Assembly (NCBI GenBank): GCA_001781465.1
Contig: MFLD01000036.1
Span: forward strand, 15,816-55,121
DNA length: 39,306 bases
Source of the DNA: Candidatus Kaiserbacteria bacterium RIFCSPHIGHO2_02_FULL_49_16
GTDB lineage: Bacteria > Patescibacteriota > Minisyncoccia > Phycocordibacterales > UBA2100
Direction of reading: 5' to 3'
Part shown: positions 7,477 to 14,629 of the stretch, piece after piece
Position numbering within the stretch: position 1 is the stretch's first letter
How the letters are laid out: every line of letters begins with the position of its first letter
The notes under the pieces: generated by a model
The model's database searches: none
The model's input: the letters and a program-made list of their open reading frames with translations, nothing else
Told to the model about the DNA's origin: nothing
Made by a program: the position numbers and the translations under genes

Positions 7477-7644
7477 GATGCCTCCACTCAGGTTGTCCCG
7501 CTCATGACGACTTAGTCACCAAAAAGGGCGGGCTGTCGCTAGACTAACCAAAAACTGTCCTTTTGTACAGCGATAAACCTTGGGACATGTAAATAATCGG
7601 CGTTAATCCGCGTGTTTTTCTATCTGCGTAAATCTGCGCTTGAA

Positions 7645-8655
7645 TTAAAACGGATTCCGAATACCATTCCTAATCTCAAAATGCAAATGCGCCCCGGTTG
7701 CTTTGCCGGTCGCGCCGACATAGCCGATGACCTGTCCTCGCACTACGCGCTCGCCGGCATAAACGATGATATCGGAAGCGTGACTATAGAGAGTTTGCGA
7801 GCCGTTGTCGTGCTGGATGACCGTATAGTTTCCGTATCCGCCGTTCCATCCGCCCTCTCTTGCGACAATTACATCGCCGGTTGCCGAAGCGAGAATCGGG
7901 GTGCCCCTCGGCGCGGCGATGTCAACTCCATTGTAGCCGTGAATGCCCTGGCTCTTACGGCCGCCCAAAATAGGACGCAGGTAAAAGCCGTTCTGTTCCT
8001 CGGTTCCTCTCGGCCCGACATTGTATGCGGGCGCCGTCACGCCTGGCTTGCCGGAGCTCGAAGCGGCGGCCGCTATCTCCCCATCGGGGATTATGATTTC
8101 CGCCCCGACCGCAAGGGGTCCCTCGATGCCGTTGTAATTTGCGATTTCCTCCGCATTCCCTCCGTACTTCTTCGCGACGGAAGCAAGCGTGTCGCCTTTC
8201 TTAATCGTGTACTTGATTCCTGTCACTGGCAGAATCGTAAGAATCTGACCCACCTTAAGCGACGACGCCCGCGAAATGTCGTTCGCCCAAAGAATCGTGT
8301 TCGGAGAGACATCAAAAAGCTTGGCAATGCCACTTAAGGTATCACCATTGCGCACCACATAGACGCTTACCGTGCCATTTTTGGGCTTTTCGATGTCGGC
8401 AATGGTTCCCGATGGGCCTTCTTCAGGCATCAAAGCGGAGCCATCTACTATCGTGATATCGCCTCCGCCTCGCCCTGAAGCGGGGTCTATGTTCATCGCG
8501 GGCTTCAAAAGCGCCATATTCTGGACGTTCCCAGTTACTGGCGCTATCTCGTCTTTGGAAATCATTTTGCTAAATGAAGCAAAAAAATCGCTGAAAACGC
8601 CGGCCTTTGCGGTATTTGGGAGAAGAGTACCAACCATAAGAATTAGCGAAATCAA
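7645..8655 (-). CDS. Secreted peptidoglycan hydrolase: two LysM domains and M23 peptidase
   Basis: Domains in order: a signal-peptide-like hydrophobic N-terminus ending near NTAKAG, a linker, LysM 1 (about 99-143, YVVRNGDTLSGIAKLF), LysM 2 (about 147-191, YTIKKGDTLASVAKKYGG), and an M23 lysostaphin-type metallopeptidase (about 225-336). Zinc ligands are visible in HGYNGVDIAAPRGT (H..D) and in GAHLHFEIR (HxH). It probably cleaves peptidoglycan cross-links outside the membrane during growth or division. The start is uncertain: TTG 8655 and ATG 8637 are usable, but a perfect AGGAGG lies 40 nt upstream (8695-8700) in the same open frame without any standard start codon near it. The missing Arg-rich n-region of the signal peptide is encoded there. 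Confidence 0.88.
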   Translation of the reverse strand: MISLILMVGTLLPNTAKAGVFSDFFASFSKMISKDEIAPVTGNVQNMALLKPAMNIDPASGRGGGDITIVDGSALMPEEGPSGTIADIEKPKNGTVSVYVVRNGDTLSGIAKLFDVSPNTILWANDISRASSLKVGQILTILPVTGIKYTIKKGDTLASVAKKYGGNAEEIANYNGIEGPLAVGAEIIIPDGEIAAAASSSGKPGVTAPAYNVGPRGTEEQNGFYLRPILGGRKSQGIHGYNGVDIAAPRGTPILASATGDVIVAREGGWNGGYGNYTVIQHDNGSQTLYSHASDIIVYAGERVVRGQVIGYVGATGKATGAHLHFEIRNGIRNPF

Positions 8656-8976
8656 AGAAACTGCCGCGGGAACGGTCCGTGTCGTCCGGTATGTCCTCCT
8701 ATGCGCGGACCGTCGTTCCGAGCCAGAGTCCTTTATTGGGGTTGTTATATGCGTTTTTGGCAGGCGGCACGAACAGGGGGTTCAGTCGAAATATGGCTTT
8801 ATATCTTGCTTTTCTAGAAGATAGACCACAAAGGAAAAACGGTAATGCCACCGTGCCCCACAACTGTACCTGTATCCCCCTCGGAGTCAACAGTGTTTGT
8901 ATTTGGCGAGGGGATAACGATTCTGTCAAATTTCAGAGTCGGGCGTGTTATAGTTCGTCGGTTATAGAAAATTTAT
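8656..8976. other. Intergenic region between divergent M23 and helicase genes
   Basis: This 321-base stretch holds the AGGAGG noted for the M23 gene at 8695-8700 and a TATAAC -10-like sequence for the minus strand near 8745. TATAGA at 8963-8968 lies 8 nt before the helicase ATG. A 76-codon minus-strand frame (8699-8929) ends at the AGGAGG but has no start signal or recognisable features. No gene is called here. Confidence 0.4.
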
Positions 8977-11900
8977 ATGACTTCTCCCGGCGCAAAATAT
9001 CTTGAAGGCCTGAACGAAGTCCAAAAACAGGCTGTTTTGCACAAAGACGGGCCGCTTTTAATCGTCGCGGGGGCTGGCGCGGGAAAGACTAAAACCATAA
9101 CTCACCGAATCGCACATCTCATAGAGAGCGGGGTGCCATCTAGGAGCATTCTTGCCGTCACATTCACCAACAAGGCGGCGGGGGAAATGCGCGAGAGGGT
9201 GAGCCGGCTTCTTCCTGGGGCGCGAGGCGGACTGCCGCTCATTGCGACATTCCATTCGCTCGGAGTCCGTCTCCTGCGGGAATTCCACAAAGAGGCGAAA
9301 ATCCCCCGCGGGTTCTCGATTTGGGACCAAGACGATAGCTCACGAGCGGTCAAAGCCATTTTGAAACAACTCGGCACCGATGAATGGACGCCGAGGCAGA
9401 TACTTTCGGCAATTTCGCGCGAAAAGGGAGCGGGGAAGGCGATGCGCGACTATCGCGAAAAAGCGGGAAACCGCCGTGAACAGATGGTGGCGCTCGTATG
9501 GGAGCGATACGAAAAAGTTCTGAACGAAGAAGGCGGACTCGACTTTGACGACCTTCTGTTTCGTACTCTCACACTTTTCCGCGACTCGCCAAAAACACTT
9601 TCGCTTCTGCAAAATCGCTGGCACTATCTAACGATTGATGAGTATCAGGACACAAGCGCTGTGCAATATGAAATGATGAAGCTTCTTTGCGGGGATCGGA
9701 GCAATATTTGCGTAGTGGGCGACTTGGACCAGTGTCTCGTTGCAGGAACACAGATAACCATGGCTGACGGTACGACAAAATCGATTGAGTCCGTACATGC
9801 TGGGGATTTCGTTCTGTCCAATCACGGAAGCGGACACCTAAAACCCACAAGAGTGACTCGTTCTCGCTCGCGCAAATTCACGGGCGACCTCGTTGAGCTC
9901 ACATTCAAGTCGGGCAAAAAACTCGCGAGTACTCCGGAGCATATCCATTTCGCCGGATATAGATTGGGAATCGTTCCGCAATCATATTTCACATATCTTA
10001 TGCATAAGCGAGGCATCGGGTGGCGTATCGGCGTTTCGCAAGTGTATACAAACGGGCAGCGGATGCCGATGATTGGATTTCGGCTTCGCTACAATCAAGA
10101 ACATGCTGACAAGGTGTGGATTGTTGGCACGCACACGACACCAAATGAAGCCCGTGTTTTTGAGTACATCACTTCGCTCGAGTACAAAATACCAACCATT
10201 CCCTTCGTGGCCCGCAAAGGCCTAAGTCTAAAGGGTTATGTGCATGACCAACGGGCAATAGAAAGTGTGTTTGAACATTTTGATACCGACAGCGCGGCGC
10301 GCAAACTCCTGAAAGCGCGCGGACTAACTTATGAATATCCTCATCATCGCGCGCAGGCAACGACAGGCGAGCGGCGGAACATCGTCGTTACACTTTGCGG
10401 AAGCCAAAGAAAGATGACGCCGATGCATCGCATTGCTATTGCCGCAAGCGACCCAAAAGACAAGCGGGCACTCGAATCAATAGGCCTCTCGATACGACCG
10501 GCAAAAAAAGGTTCGGCCAATTGGCGATTCGAAAGCGCGTACAAAGATTATGGGGCTTTGTGTGAAATCGTGAAAAAAATACAGGCCGTATTGCCACACG
10601 CAGAAGTTGTCGAGATGGCGCGCCTCGGTGGCAACAAAAAGAAACCGAAAGACGGCAATTCTCTCCCATATCTACCGGCCAGCTCCGTTTTGCCTGGCAT
10701 GGCAGTGTTCGACGGCAAAAATAACTACGATATTGTGGAGCGGGTTAAGCGTGTCCCCGCAAAACAATCTTTGGTTTACGACTTGGACATCGAAAATACC
10801 CATAACTTCATAGCAAATGGCATTGTGACCCACAATTGCATCTACACATGGAGACAGGCGGAGATTGAGAATTTGCTTTCGTTCGAGCGCATTTTTTCCA
10901 AAGCGAAAGTCGTTCGGCTCGAACAAAACTACCGCTCGACGCGGACAATTCTTGCCGCGGCAAATTCTGTGATTGAAAAAAATTCAAATCGCATTCCAAA
11001 AACGCTTTTCAGCGAAGGCGCGACAGGCGAGCCGATAACAACCTACGATGCGATGAATGAGCGGGACGAATCGTGGTTTGTCGTTGAGCAATCGGCGCTG
11101 TTGATGGATAAAAAAGTGCCCGCGAATGAAATCGCGGTTCTTTATCGGGAAAATTCACAGTCGCGAGTGCTGGAGGAAGCTTTTTTGCACGCGGGCTTGC
11201 CGTATCGCGTGCTCGGCACGCGATTTTTCGAGCGCAAGGAGGTGAAAGATGTGCTTTCATATCTGCGGGCTGGGCTGAATCCCAAAAGTAAAAGTGATGT
11301 GGTGCGAATAGTCGGAGTGCCTCCTCGTGGAATCGGGAAGGTAACGCTTGAGAAAATGTTTGCGGGCGAAGTATTGGGTGGAGCCGGGGCAAAGGTGACG
11401 GCGTTTCAAAGCACGCTCGCAAAAATCAGAGAGGCCATAAAAGTTTTACCCGCATCTGAAGCCGTTCGTTTCTGTATTGAAGCAAGCGGGATACAAAAGA
11501 TGTTTGATGGAAAAACAGAAGAAGGCCGTGAACGGCTCGGCAACATCCGTGAGTTGGCAAACCTCGCGGCAAAATACGAGAACGAAGAACCGCCGTCGGG
11601 AATTGAGAAACTTCTGGAAGAAGCCGCTCTCCAGAGCGAGCAGGACCAGCTTGACGTGGACAAAGACAAGGGGGGCGTCACTCTTATGACGGTGCACGCT
11701 TCCAAAGGACTGGAGTTTGATGCGGTCTTTATAGTGGGAATGGAACAGGGGCTGTTTCCATCTATGAGGAACGATGCGGAGCGAGACCCGGAAGAAGAAC
11801 GACGGCTGTTTTATGTTGCTCTCACGCGCGCACGAAAGCATTTGTTCCTTTCTTACGCGCACGAGCGCACAAAGTACGGTTCGCGGGAAGGAGCAGTGCC

Positions 11901-11982
11901 ATCAGAATTTTTATCCGATATTGACTCCCGATTGATGAAACATGCGACGAATACTGAGGAAAAGGAGGATATTATTGATTGA
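8977..11982 (+). CDS. UvrD/PcrA-type superfamily 1A DNA helicase containing an intein
   Basis: After removal of the intein (residues 253-620) the protein is about 633 residues, near the family length. It is a 3'-5' DNA helicase for repair and replication restart. Motifs: Q/Walker A LNEVQKQAV and GAGAGKTKT (about 31-38), Ia FTNKAAGEM, II TIDEYQDTS (about 219-227), III GDLDQ-intein-CIYTWRQAEI, IV LEQNYRST, V TVHASKGLEFDAVFIVG (about 903-920) and VI EERRLFYVALTRARKHL. The insertion interrupts motif III (usual GDDDQSIYxWRGA) exactly between Gln and the residue that is usually Ser, here Cys, which acts as the +1 nucleophile. TATAGA lies 8 nt before the ATG. The stop overlaps the start of ksgA. Confidence 0.95.
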   Translation: MTSPGAKYLEGLNEVQKQAVLHKDGPLLIVAGAGAGKTKTITHRIAHLIESGVPSRSILAVTFTNKAAGEMRERVSRLLPGARGGLPLIATFHSLGVRLLREFHKEAKIPRGFSIWDQDDSSRAVKAILKQLGTDEWTPRQILSAISREKGAGKAMRDYREKAGNRREQMVALVWERYEKVLNEEGGLDFDDLLFRTLTLFRDSPKTLSLLQNRWHYLTIDEYQDTSAVQYEMMKLLCGDRSNICVVGDLDQCLVAGTQITMADGTTKSIESVHAGDFVLSNHGSGHLKPTRVTRSRSRKFTGDLVELTFKSGKKLASTPEHIHFAGYRLGIVPQSYFTYLMHKRGIGWRIGVSQVYTNGQRMPMIGFRLRYNQEHADKVWIVGTHTTPNEARVFEYITSLEYKIPTIPFVARKGLSLKGYVHDQRAIESVFEHFDTDSAARKLLKARGLTYEYPHHRAQATTGERRNIVVTLCGSQRKMTPMHRIAIAASDPKDKRALESIGLSIRPAKKGSANWRFESAYKDYGALCEIVKKIQAVLPHAEVVEMARLGGNKKKPKDGNSLPYLPASSVLPGMAVFDGKNNYDIVERVKRVPAKQSLVYDLDIENTHNFIANGIVTHNCIYTWRQAEIENLLSFERIFSKAKVVRLEQNYRSTRTILAAANSVIEKNSNRIPKTLFSEGATGEPITTYDAMNERDESWFVVEQSALLMDKKVPANEIAVLYRENSQSRVLEEAFLHAGLPYRVLGTRFFERKEVKDVLSYLRAGLNPKSKSDVVRIVGVPPRGIGKVTLEKMFAGEVLGGAGAKVTAFQSTLAKIREAIKVLPASEAVRFCIEASGIQKMFDGKTEEGRERLGNIRELANLAAKYENEEPPSGIEKLLEEAALQSEQDQLDVDKDKGGVTLMTVHASKGLEFDAVFIVGMEQGLFPSMRNDAERDPEEERRLFYVALTRARKHLFLSYAHERTKYGSREGAVPSEFLSDIDSRLMKHATNTEEKEDIID
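9733..10836 (+). other. Intein in helicase motif III
   Basis: The 368-residue intervening sequence starts with Cys1 (CLVAGTQITMADGTTKSIES, block A), has block B TPEHIHF with the TxxH motif, block F VYDLDIENTHNFIANG and block G IVTHN followed by Cys+1. All splicing residues (Cys1, block-B Thr and His, penultimate His, terminal Asn, Cys+1) are present, so splicing is expected. It is about 220 residues larger than a mini-intein. The extra region contains HADKVWIVGTHTTPNEARVF and MHRIAIAASDPKDKRALESI, but I cannot identify a clean LAGLIDADG, HNH or GIY-YIG motif, so any endonuclease is either degenerate or of another kind. Confidence 0.95.
11963..11968 (+). promoter_or_regulatory. AGGAGG ribosome-binding site deciding the ksgA start
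   Basis: AGGAGG ends 6 nt before TTG 11975 and 15 nt before ATG 11984. The spacing favours the TTG start. The site lies inside the end of the helicase gene, so translation of ksgA is probably coupled to it. Confidence 0.6.
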
Positions 11983-12796
11983 TATGAAGAAGGGCGCTCG
12001 GTTAGGACAGCATTTTTTGAAATCACCTTGGGCCGCGCGCGCTTTAGCGCGCGCGGCAAACATTACAAGCGAGGATACTGTCCTCGAAATCGGTCCGGGG
12101 AAAGGAGCTCTCACGCGCGAACTCCTCTCGGCGTCAAAAAAAGTAGTCGCGATTGAAAAAGACGAGGCACTGGTGGAAAAATTGCGCGAAAAATTCGCAC
12201 GGGAAATCTTCACCGGCGCGCTTACAATCATTTCCGGCGACATACGAGACATAACTCCTGAAAAACTGGGGCTCGCTTCCGGAAAATACATAGTGGCCGC
12301 GAATATTCCGTATTACATCACAGGGGAAATCATCCGTCAGTTTTTGACGGCGGAGGAACAACCTCGCGCGATGGCGCTTCTTGTGCAGAAAGAGGTCGCG
12401 CAAAGAATCATCAGTAAGAAGGAGAGTTTGCTTTCGCTTTCGGTCAAAGTGTACGGGATTCCAAAGATCGTTGCAAAGGTCCCGCGAGGAAATTTCACCC
12501 CTGCGCCAAATGTTGACTCGGCGATTCTTCTCATCGGTAACATTTCTCGGCAATTTTTCGCAGACCCCGTTAGAAGCGATGCTTATAACGGGGCAGGTGT
12601 AAATGAAAACTTATTTTTTAAAGTTATTCGCGCAGGATTTAAATCTAAAAGAAAATATCTCCTTAACAATCTCGCCCACTTATTCGGGAAAGAATCTGCG
12701 ACTCGCGCGTTTGCCAGTTGCGGAATCAATATGAAAGCGCGGGCAGAAGATGTTACGCTTGAGGCATGGAAATGTCTTGTTCTTAAATTAACTTAG
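11975..12796 (+). CDS. ksgA: 16S rRNA dimethyladenosine transferase KsgA/RsmA
   Basis: KsgA dimethylates two adjacent adenines near the 3' end of 16S rRNA late in 30S assembly. The 273-residue product shows the N-terminal GQHFL motif, SAM-binding motif I LEIGPGKGALTREL, acidic loop VAIEKDEALVEKL, catalytic NIPYYITGEII, and the C-terminal helical domain KVIRAGFKSKRKYLLNNL. Start TTG 11975 is chosen for its AGGAGG spacing; it overlaps the helicase stop. Two strong palindromes lie in the coding sequence: 12032-12057 (encoding AARALARAA) and 12565-12593 (encoding about DPVRSDAYNGAG). The latter is an insertion-like segment just before the C-terminal domain and shares sequence with a repeat at 14551-14629. 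The gene overlaps the convergent secreted-protein gene by 4 bases. Confidence 0.93.
   Translation: MIDMKKGARLGQHFLKSPWAARALARAANITSEDTVLEIGPGKGALTRELLSASKKVVAIEKDEALVEKLREKFAREIFTGALTIISGDIRDITPEKLGLASGKYIVAANIPYYITGEIIRQFLTAEEQPRAMALLVQKEVAQRIISKKESLLSLSVKVYGIPKIVAKVPRGNFTPAPNVDSAILLIGNISRQFFADPVRSDAYNGAGVNENLFFKVIRAGFKSKRKYLLNNLAHLFGKESATRAFASCGINMKARAEDVTLEAWKCLVLKLT
12032..12057. repeat. In-frame GC palindrome in ksgA
   Basis: Arms GCCGCGCGCGC (12032-12042) and GCGCGCGCGGC (12047-12057) are perfect with loop TTTA. It encodes the Ala/Arg-rich segment between the GQHF motif and motif I, where chain variability is tolerated. Confidence 0.6.
12565..12593. repeat. In-frame CCCCGTTAGAAGC palindrome in ksgA
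   Basis: Arms CCCCGTTAGAAGC (12565-12577) and GCTTATAACGGGG (12581-12593), one mismatch, loop GAT. The same arm sequences recur at 14551-14563 and 14617-14629, and CAGG follows the second arm in both places. Confidence 0.75.
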
Positions 12797-13200
12797 AATT
12801 GTCCGCTGGTTCCACCGCCGCCACTAGTGCCACCACTGCCTACGAATGGGGGTGGCACATAAGCAGGGGCCGGAGCACCGCTCGACCCCATCATCTCAAT
12901 TGCTACCCCGGGGATAACAACCGGGCCTATCGGCAATATGACACAGATATAGGGAATGCTCGTGAGACCTAGTAGCCACTTACCAGGAGCAGGAGGACCA
13001 TTTGAATAGGTACGAGTGATTGGCGTCCATAGATAAATTCCTGGGTTTGGAGGACCAATCAGGGCAAGGATACTTCCGCTAAAAAAGCAAGGAAGAGCAA
13101 TCTTTGTTTGGCCGCCGAAAGGATAAGCAAGCGCGACGTTGGGCGCGCTAAAAAGAAGCATCGCGCACAACATTAGAACCGATATGTGGCGTCGAAACAT
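12793..13200 (-). CDS. Small secreted protein of the T4SS-like locus, unknown
   Basis: The 135-residue protein has a clear signal peptide (RRHISVLMLCAMLLFSAP, cleavage near ALA-YP), then FGGQTKIALPCFFSGS, a GPPNPGIYLWTPITRTY segment, and a Pro/Gly/Ser-rich tail (APAPAYVPPPFVGSGG). From memory, proteins of this pattern occur in other CPR genomes beside pilin or secretion genes, but I know of no assigned function. It faces ksgA and diverges from the secretion cluster. On the minus strand an extended -10 (TGTTAGAAT, TAGAAT at 13208-13213) lies 7 nt before the ATG, implying a leaderless transcript. The two Cys residues could form a disulfide outside the cell. Confidence 0.75.
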   Translation of the reverse strand: MFRRHISVLMLCAMLLFSAPNVALAYPFGGQTKIALPCFFSGSILALIGPPNPGIYLWTPITRTYSNGPPAPGKWLLGLTSIPYICVILPIGPVVIPGVAIEMMGSSGAPAPAYVPPPFVGSGGTSGGGGTSGQF

Positions 13201-13207
13201 AAGTTAT

Positions 13208-13216
13208 ATTCTAACA
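13208..13216 (-). promoter_or_regulatory. Extended -10 of the small secreted-protein gene
   Basis: On the minus strand TG-T-TAGAAT is placed 7 nt upstream of the ATG at 13200. The spacing fits a leaderless start. Confidence 0.4.
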
Positions 13217-13238
13217 CTACTAGTGCGGGTATCTGGAA

Positions 13239-13314
13239 TATCAACGATAATCAACGGCCGTATAGAATCGTTGATATGTTCACATGCAGTGAGGCGACGC
13301 CTCACTGCATGTGA
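13239..13314. repeat. Two intergenic palindromes before the secretion-like cluster
   Basis: Arms TATCAACGAT (13239-13248) and ATCGTTGATA (13267-13276) form one stem. A stronger one has perfect 17-bp arms at 13280-13296 and 13298-13314 with a single central base. Downstream, three tandem copies of ACGCTAT precede the next start codon. The stems may insulate the divergent units. Confidence 0.65.
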
Positions 13315-13366
13315 GGAGTTTCGTGTGCTGTTGCTACTCAACGCTATACGCTATACGCTATACTCT

Positions 13367-14290
13367 ATGAACTGGCTTCGCGCTCACAGATATACAGCCA
13401 CGCTAATCGCGGCGGCCGTTTTCGTTGTCGTTGGCGGAATACTGGCAAAAAATAAAGAGGGAACAGTTGTACTAATAAGCGGAGATACGCGAAATGTTTC
13501 GGTGGGATATCCATATTACGCTCCGCCTGCTATATCTCCGGAGGTTAAACCTCCGGAGATTGCAGACAACGCGTCTCCGCGCGCGCTATTTTTTGGCCAA
13601 AAAGTAAAGTTGGAAGAAACTCCGGCCATATCTCCGGAGGTTAAACCTCCGGAGGTTCTGGCGGTAACTCGAAATAATTCTCTCGACAATCAATACGCAC
13701 TTTTCTTTAAAGCACTTTCAAATATTCTCTCGCCCGTTGATAAACGTACTCCGGAGCAAAAGGTGCTTTTTGATTATGGAAATCAAGTTGGACTGGCAAT
13801 ACGAAATTTTGAAGATACGCACGGCAACGTTACTCAAGTATTAAGAGACTTCTTTGATAGCCGTACCGACTTCGCTAAAATAGCGAGCATCCCTGAAGCC
13901 GCGGATAAATACGCGCAACTAACCGCGTTGATTGGAGGCAAGAATCAATCAGTTTCCAAGGAATCCGCAATGGCAAATGTTCAAGGAGTCGTGAATGACT
14001 ACGCGCAATTGAGTGTCGCGATACGGAACGTACCTAATGTTCCTCCGCAAGTAGAATCAGCGAATGCGAAACTCTCAAGGGGATACTCCGATGTAGCACA
14101 GGGTCTTTCTCTCCTTACAAAAACAGAAAACGAAGCCCAGTTGCTTGAAGCCATCAAAGCGTACAACGCTGATGCGGATGAATTTATAGAAAATTACGTG
14201 TATCTCATACAGCTTTTCTCCGCGTATGGAGTAAAATTCTCCGCAAACGACCCGGGCTCCGTTTTTTCTTTCAGTTTTGGGGGTCTCTAG
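13367..14290 (+). CDS. Membrane-anchored helical protein of the T4SS-like cluster, unknown
   Basis: Starting at ATG 13367 the product is 307 residues, with a single N-terminal helix (about residues 9-27, ATLIAAAVFVVVGGILA) and an otherwise outside, mostly helical body. It is open further upstream, but that part consists of palindromes and tandem repeats and would place residues before the membrane helix. Two copies of a palindrome encode the repeated motif PAISPEVKPPE at about residues 55-65 and 87-97. The C-terminal part (VPPQVESANAKLSRGYSDVA ... LLEAIKAYN) resembles the end of the next gene product in pattern, suggesting distant paralogy. No known domain was recognised. The tandem ACGCTAT repeats just upstream contain TATACG/TATACT, possible -10 elements. 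Confidence 0.7.
   Translation: MNWLRAHRYTATLIAAAVFVVVGGILAKNKEGTVVLISGDTRNVSVGYPYYAPPAISPEVKPPEIADNASPRALFFGQKVKLEETPAISPEVKPPEVLAVTRNNSLDNQYALFFKALSNILSPVDKRTPEQKVLFDYGNQVGLAIRNFEDTHGNVTQVLRDFFDSRTDFAKIASIPEAADKYAQLTALIGGKNQSVSKESAMANVQGVVNDYAQLSVAIRNVPNVPPQVESANAKLSRGYSDVAQGLSLLTKTENEAQLLEAIKAYNADADEFIENYVYLIQLFSAYGVKFSANDPGSVFSFSFGGL
13534..13560. repeat. In-frame palindrome, copy 1 (ATCTCCGGAGG arms)
   Basis: Perfect 11-bp arms 13534-13544 and 13550-13560 with loop TTAAA, translated as part of AISPEVKPPEI. A second copy lies 96 bases downstream in the same frame. Confidence 0.85.
13630..13656. repeat. In-frame palindrome, copy 2 (ATCTCCGGAGG arms)
   Basis: Same arms and loop as copy 1 with a change at the outer edge of the right arm; translated as AISPEVKPPEV. 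The two copies agree from ATAT to CCGGAG without a mismatch. Confidence 0.85.
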
Positions 14291-14550
14291 AGACTCCACA
14301 CGTCAAATCAAGGGGAGTCCTTGATTCGCTTCTCACGCCAAGTGTCAAACACCGAGTGTTTGACATTTCAGAGAAATACCCAGGGTCTCAAATACTCCAA
14401 TTCTCGAGGAGACACCTTGCAAATGCCAAGAAGTCACCTCGAGATTCAAAATCCGCGAGGAGGGGCCTTTGGTGTTTCCACTATTTTCTCCGCTAGCTGG
14501 CGGGTGCCAGCTTCATGGGTGTTATAATTTCTATGTGGAAGACAAACGCG
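14291..14550. repeat. Palindrome-dense intergenic region with an upstream mini-ORF
   Basis: Stems seen: 14306-14313/14319-14326 (AATCAAGG), 14343-14352/14356-14365 (TGTCAAACAC, loop CGA; same palindrome as 28294-28316 in the other orientation), 14402-14409/14437-14444 (TCTCGAGG) and 14495-14501/14506-14512 (AGCTGGC). TATAAT at 14523-14528 is followed after 4 nt by ATG 14533, opening an 8-codon frame that stops at TAG 14557-14559. This is probably the promoter of the next gene. Confidence 0.6.
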
Positions 14551-14629
14551 CCCCGTTAGAAGCGTGGAAGTTTTGAGTGTTATGGATATACAAAACCGCA
14601 ATAAGAAATCACCTTGGCTTCTAACGGGG
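14551..14629. repeat. Inverted pair of CCCCGTTAGAAGC repeats around the start of the next gene
   Basis: Perfect 13-bp arms (14551-14563 and 14617-14629) enclose 53 nt that contain the start codon ATG 14582. The arms match the palindrome in ksgA. The right arm is translated (within LTGQA). Confidence 0.75.

Noticed and set aside
8699-8929. 76-codon minus-strand frame ahead of the M23 gene
   Set aside because: No Shine-Dalgarno sequence or -10 element in position and low-quality composition; it covers the expected promoter regions of the two divergent genes.
14321-14527. 68-codon plus-strand frame in the palindrome-rich gap
   Set aside because: Built from several hairpins, with no start signal; the TATAAT at 14523 shows the region is a promoter area.
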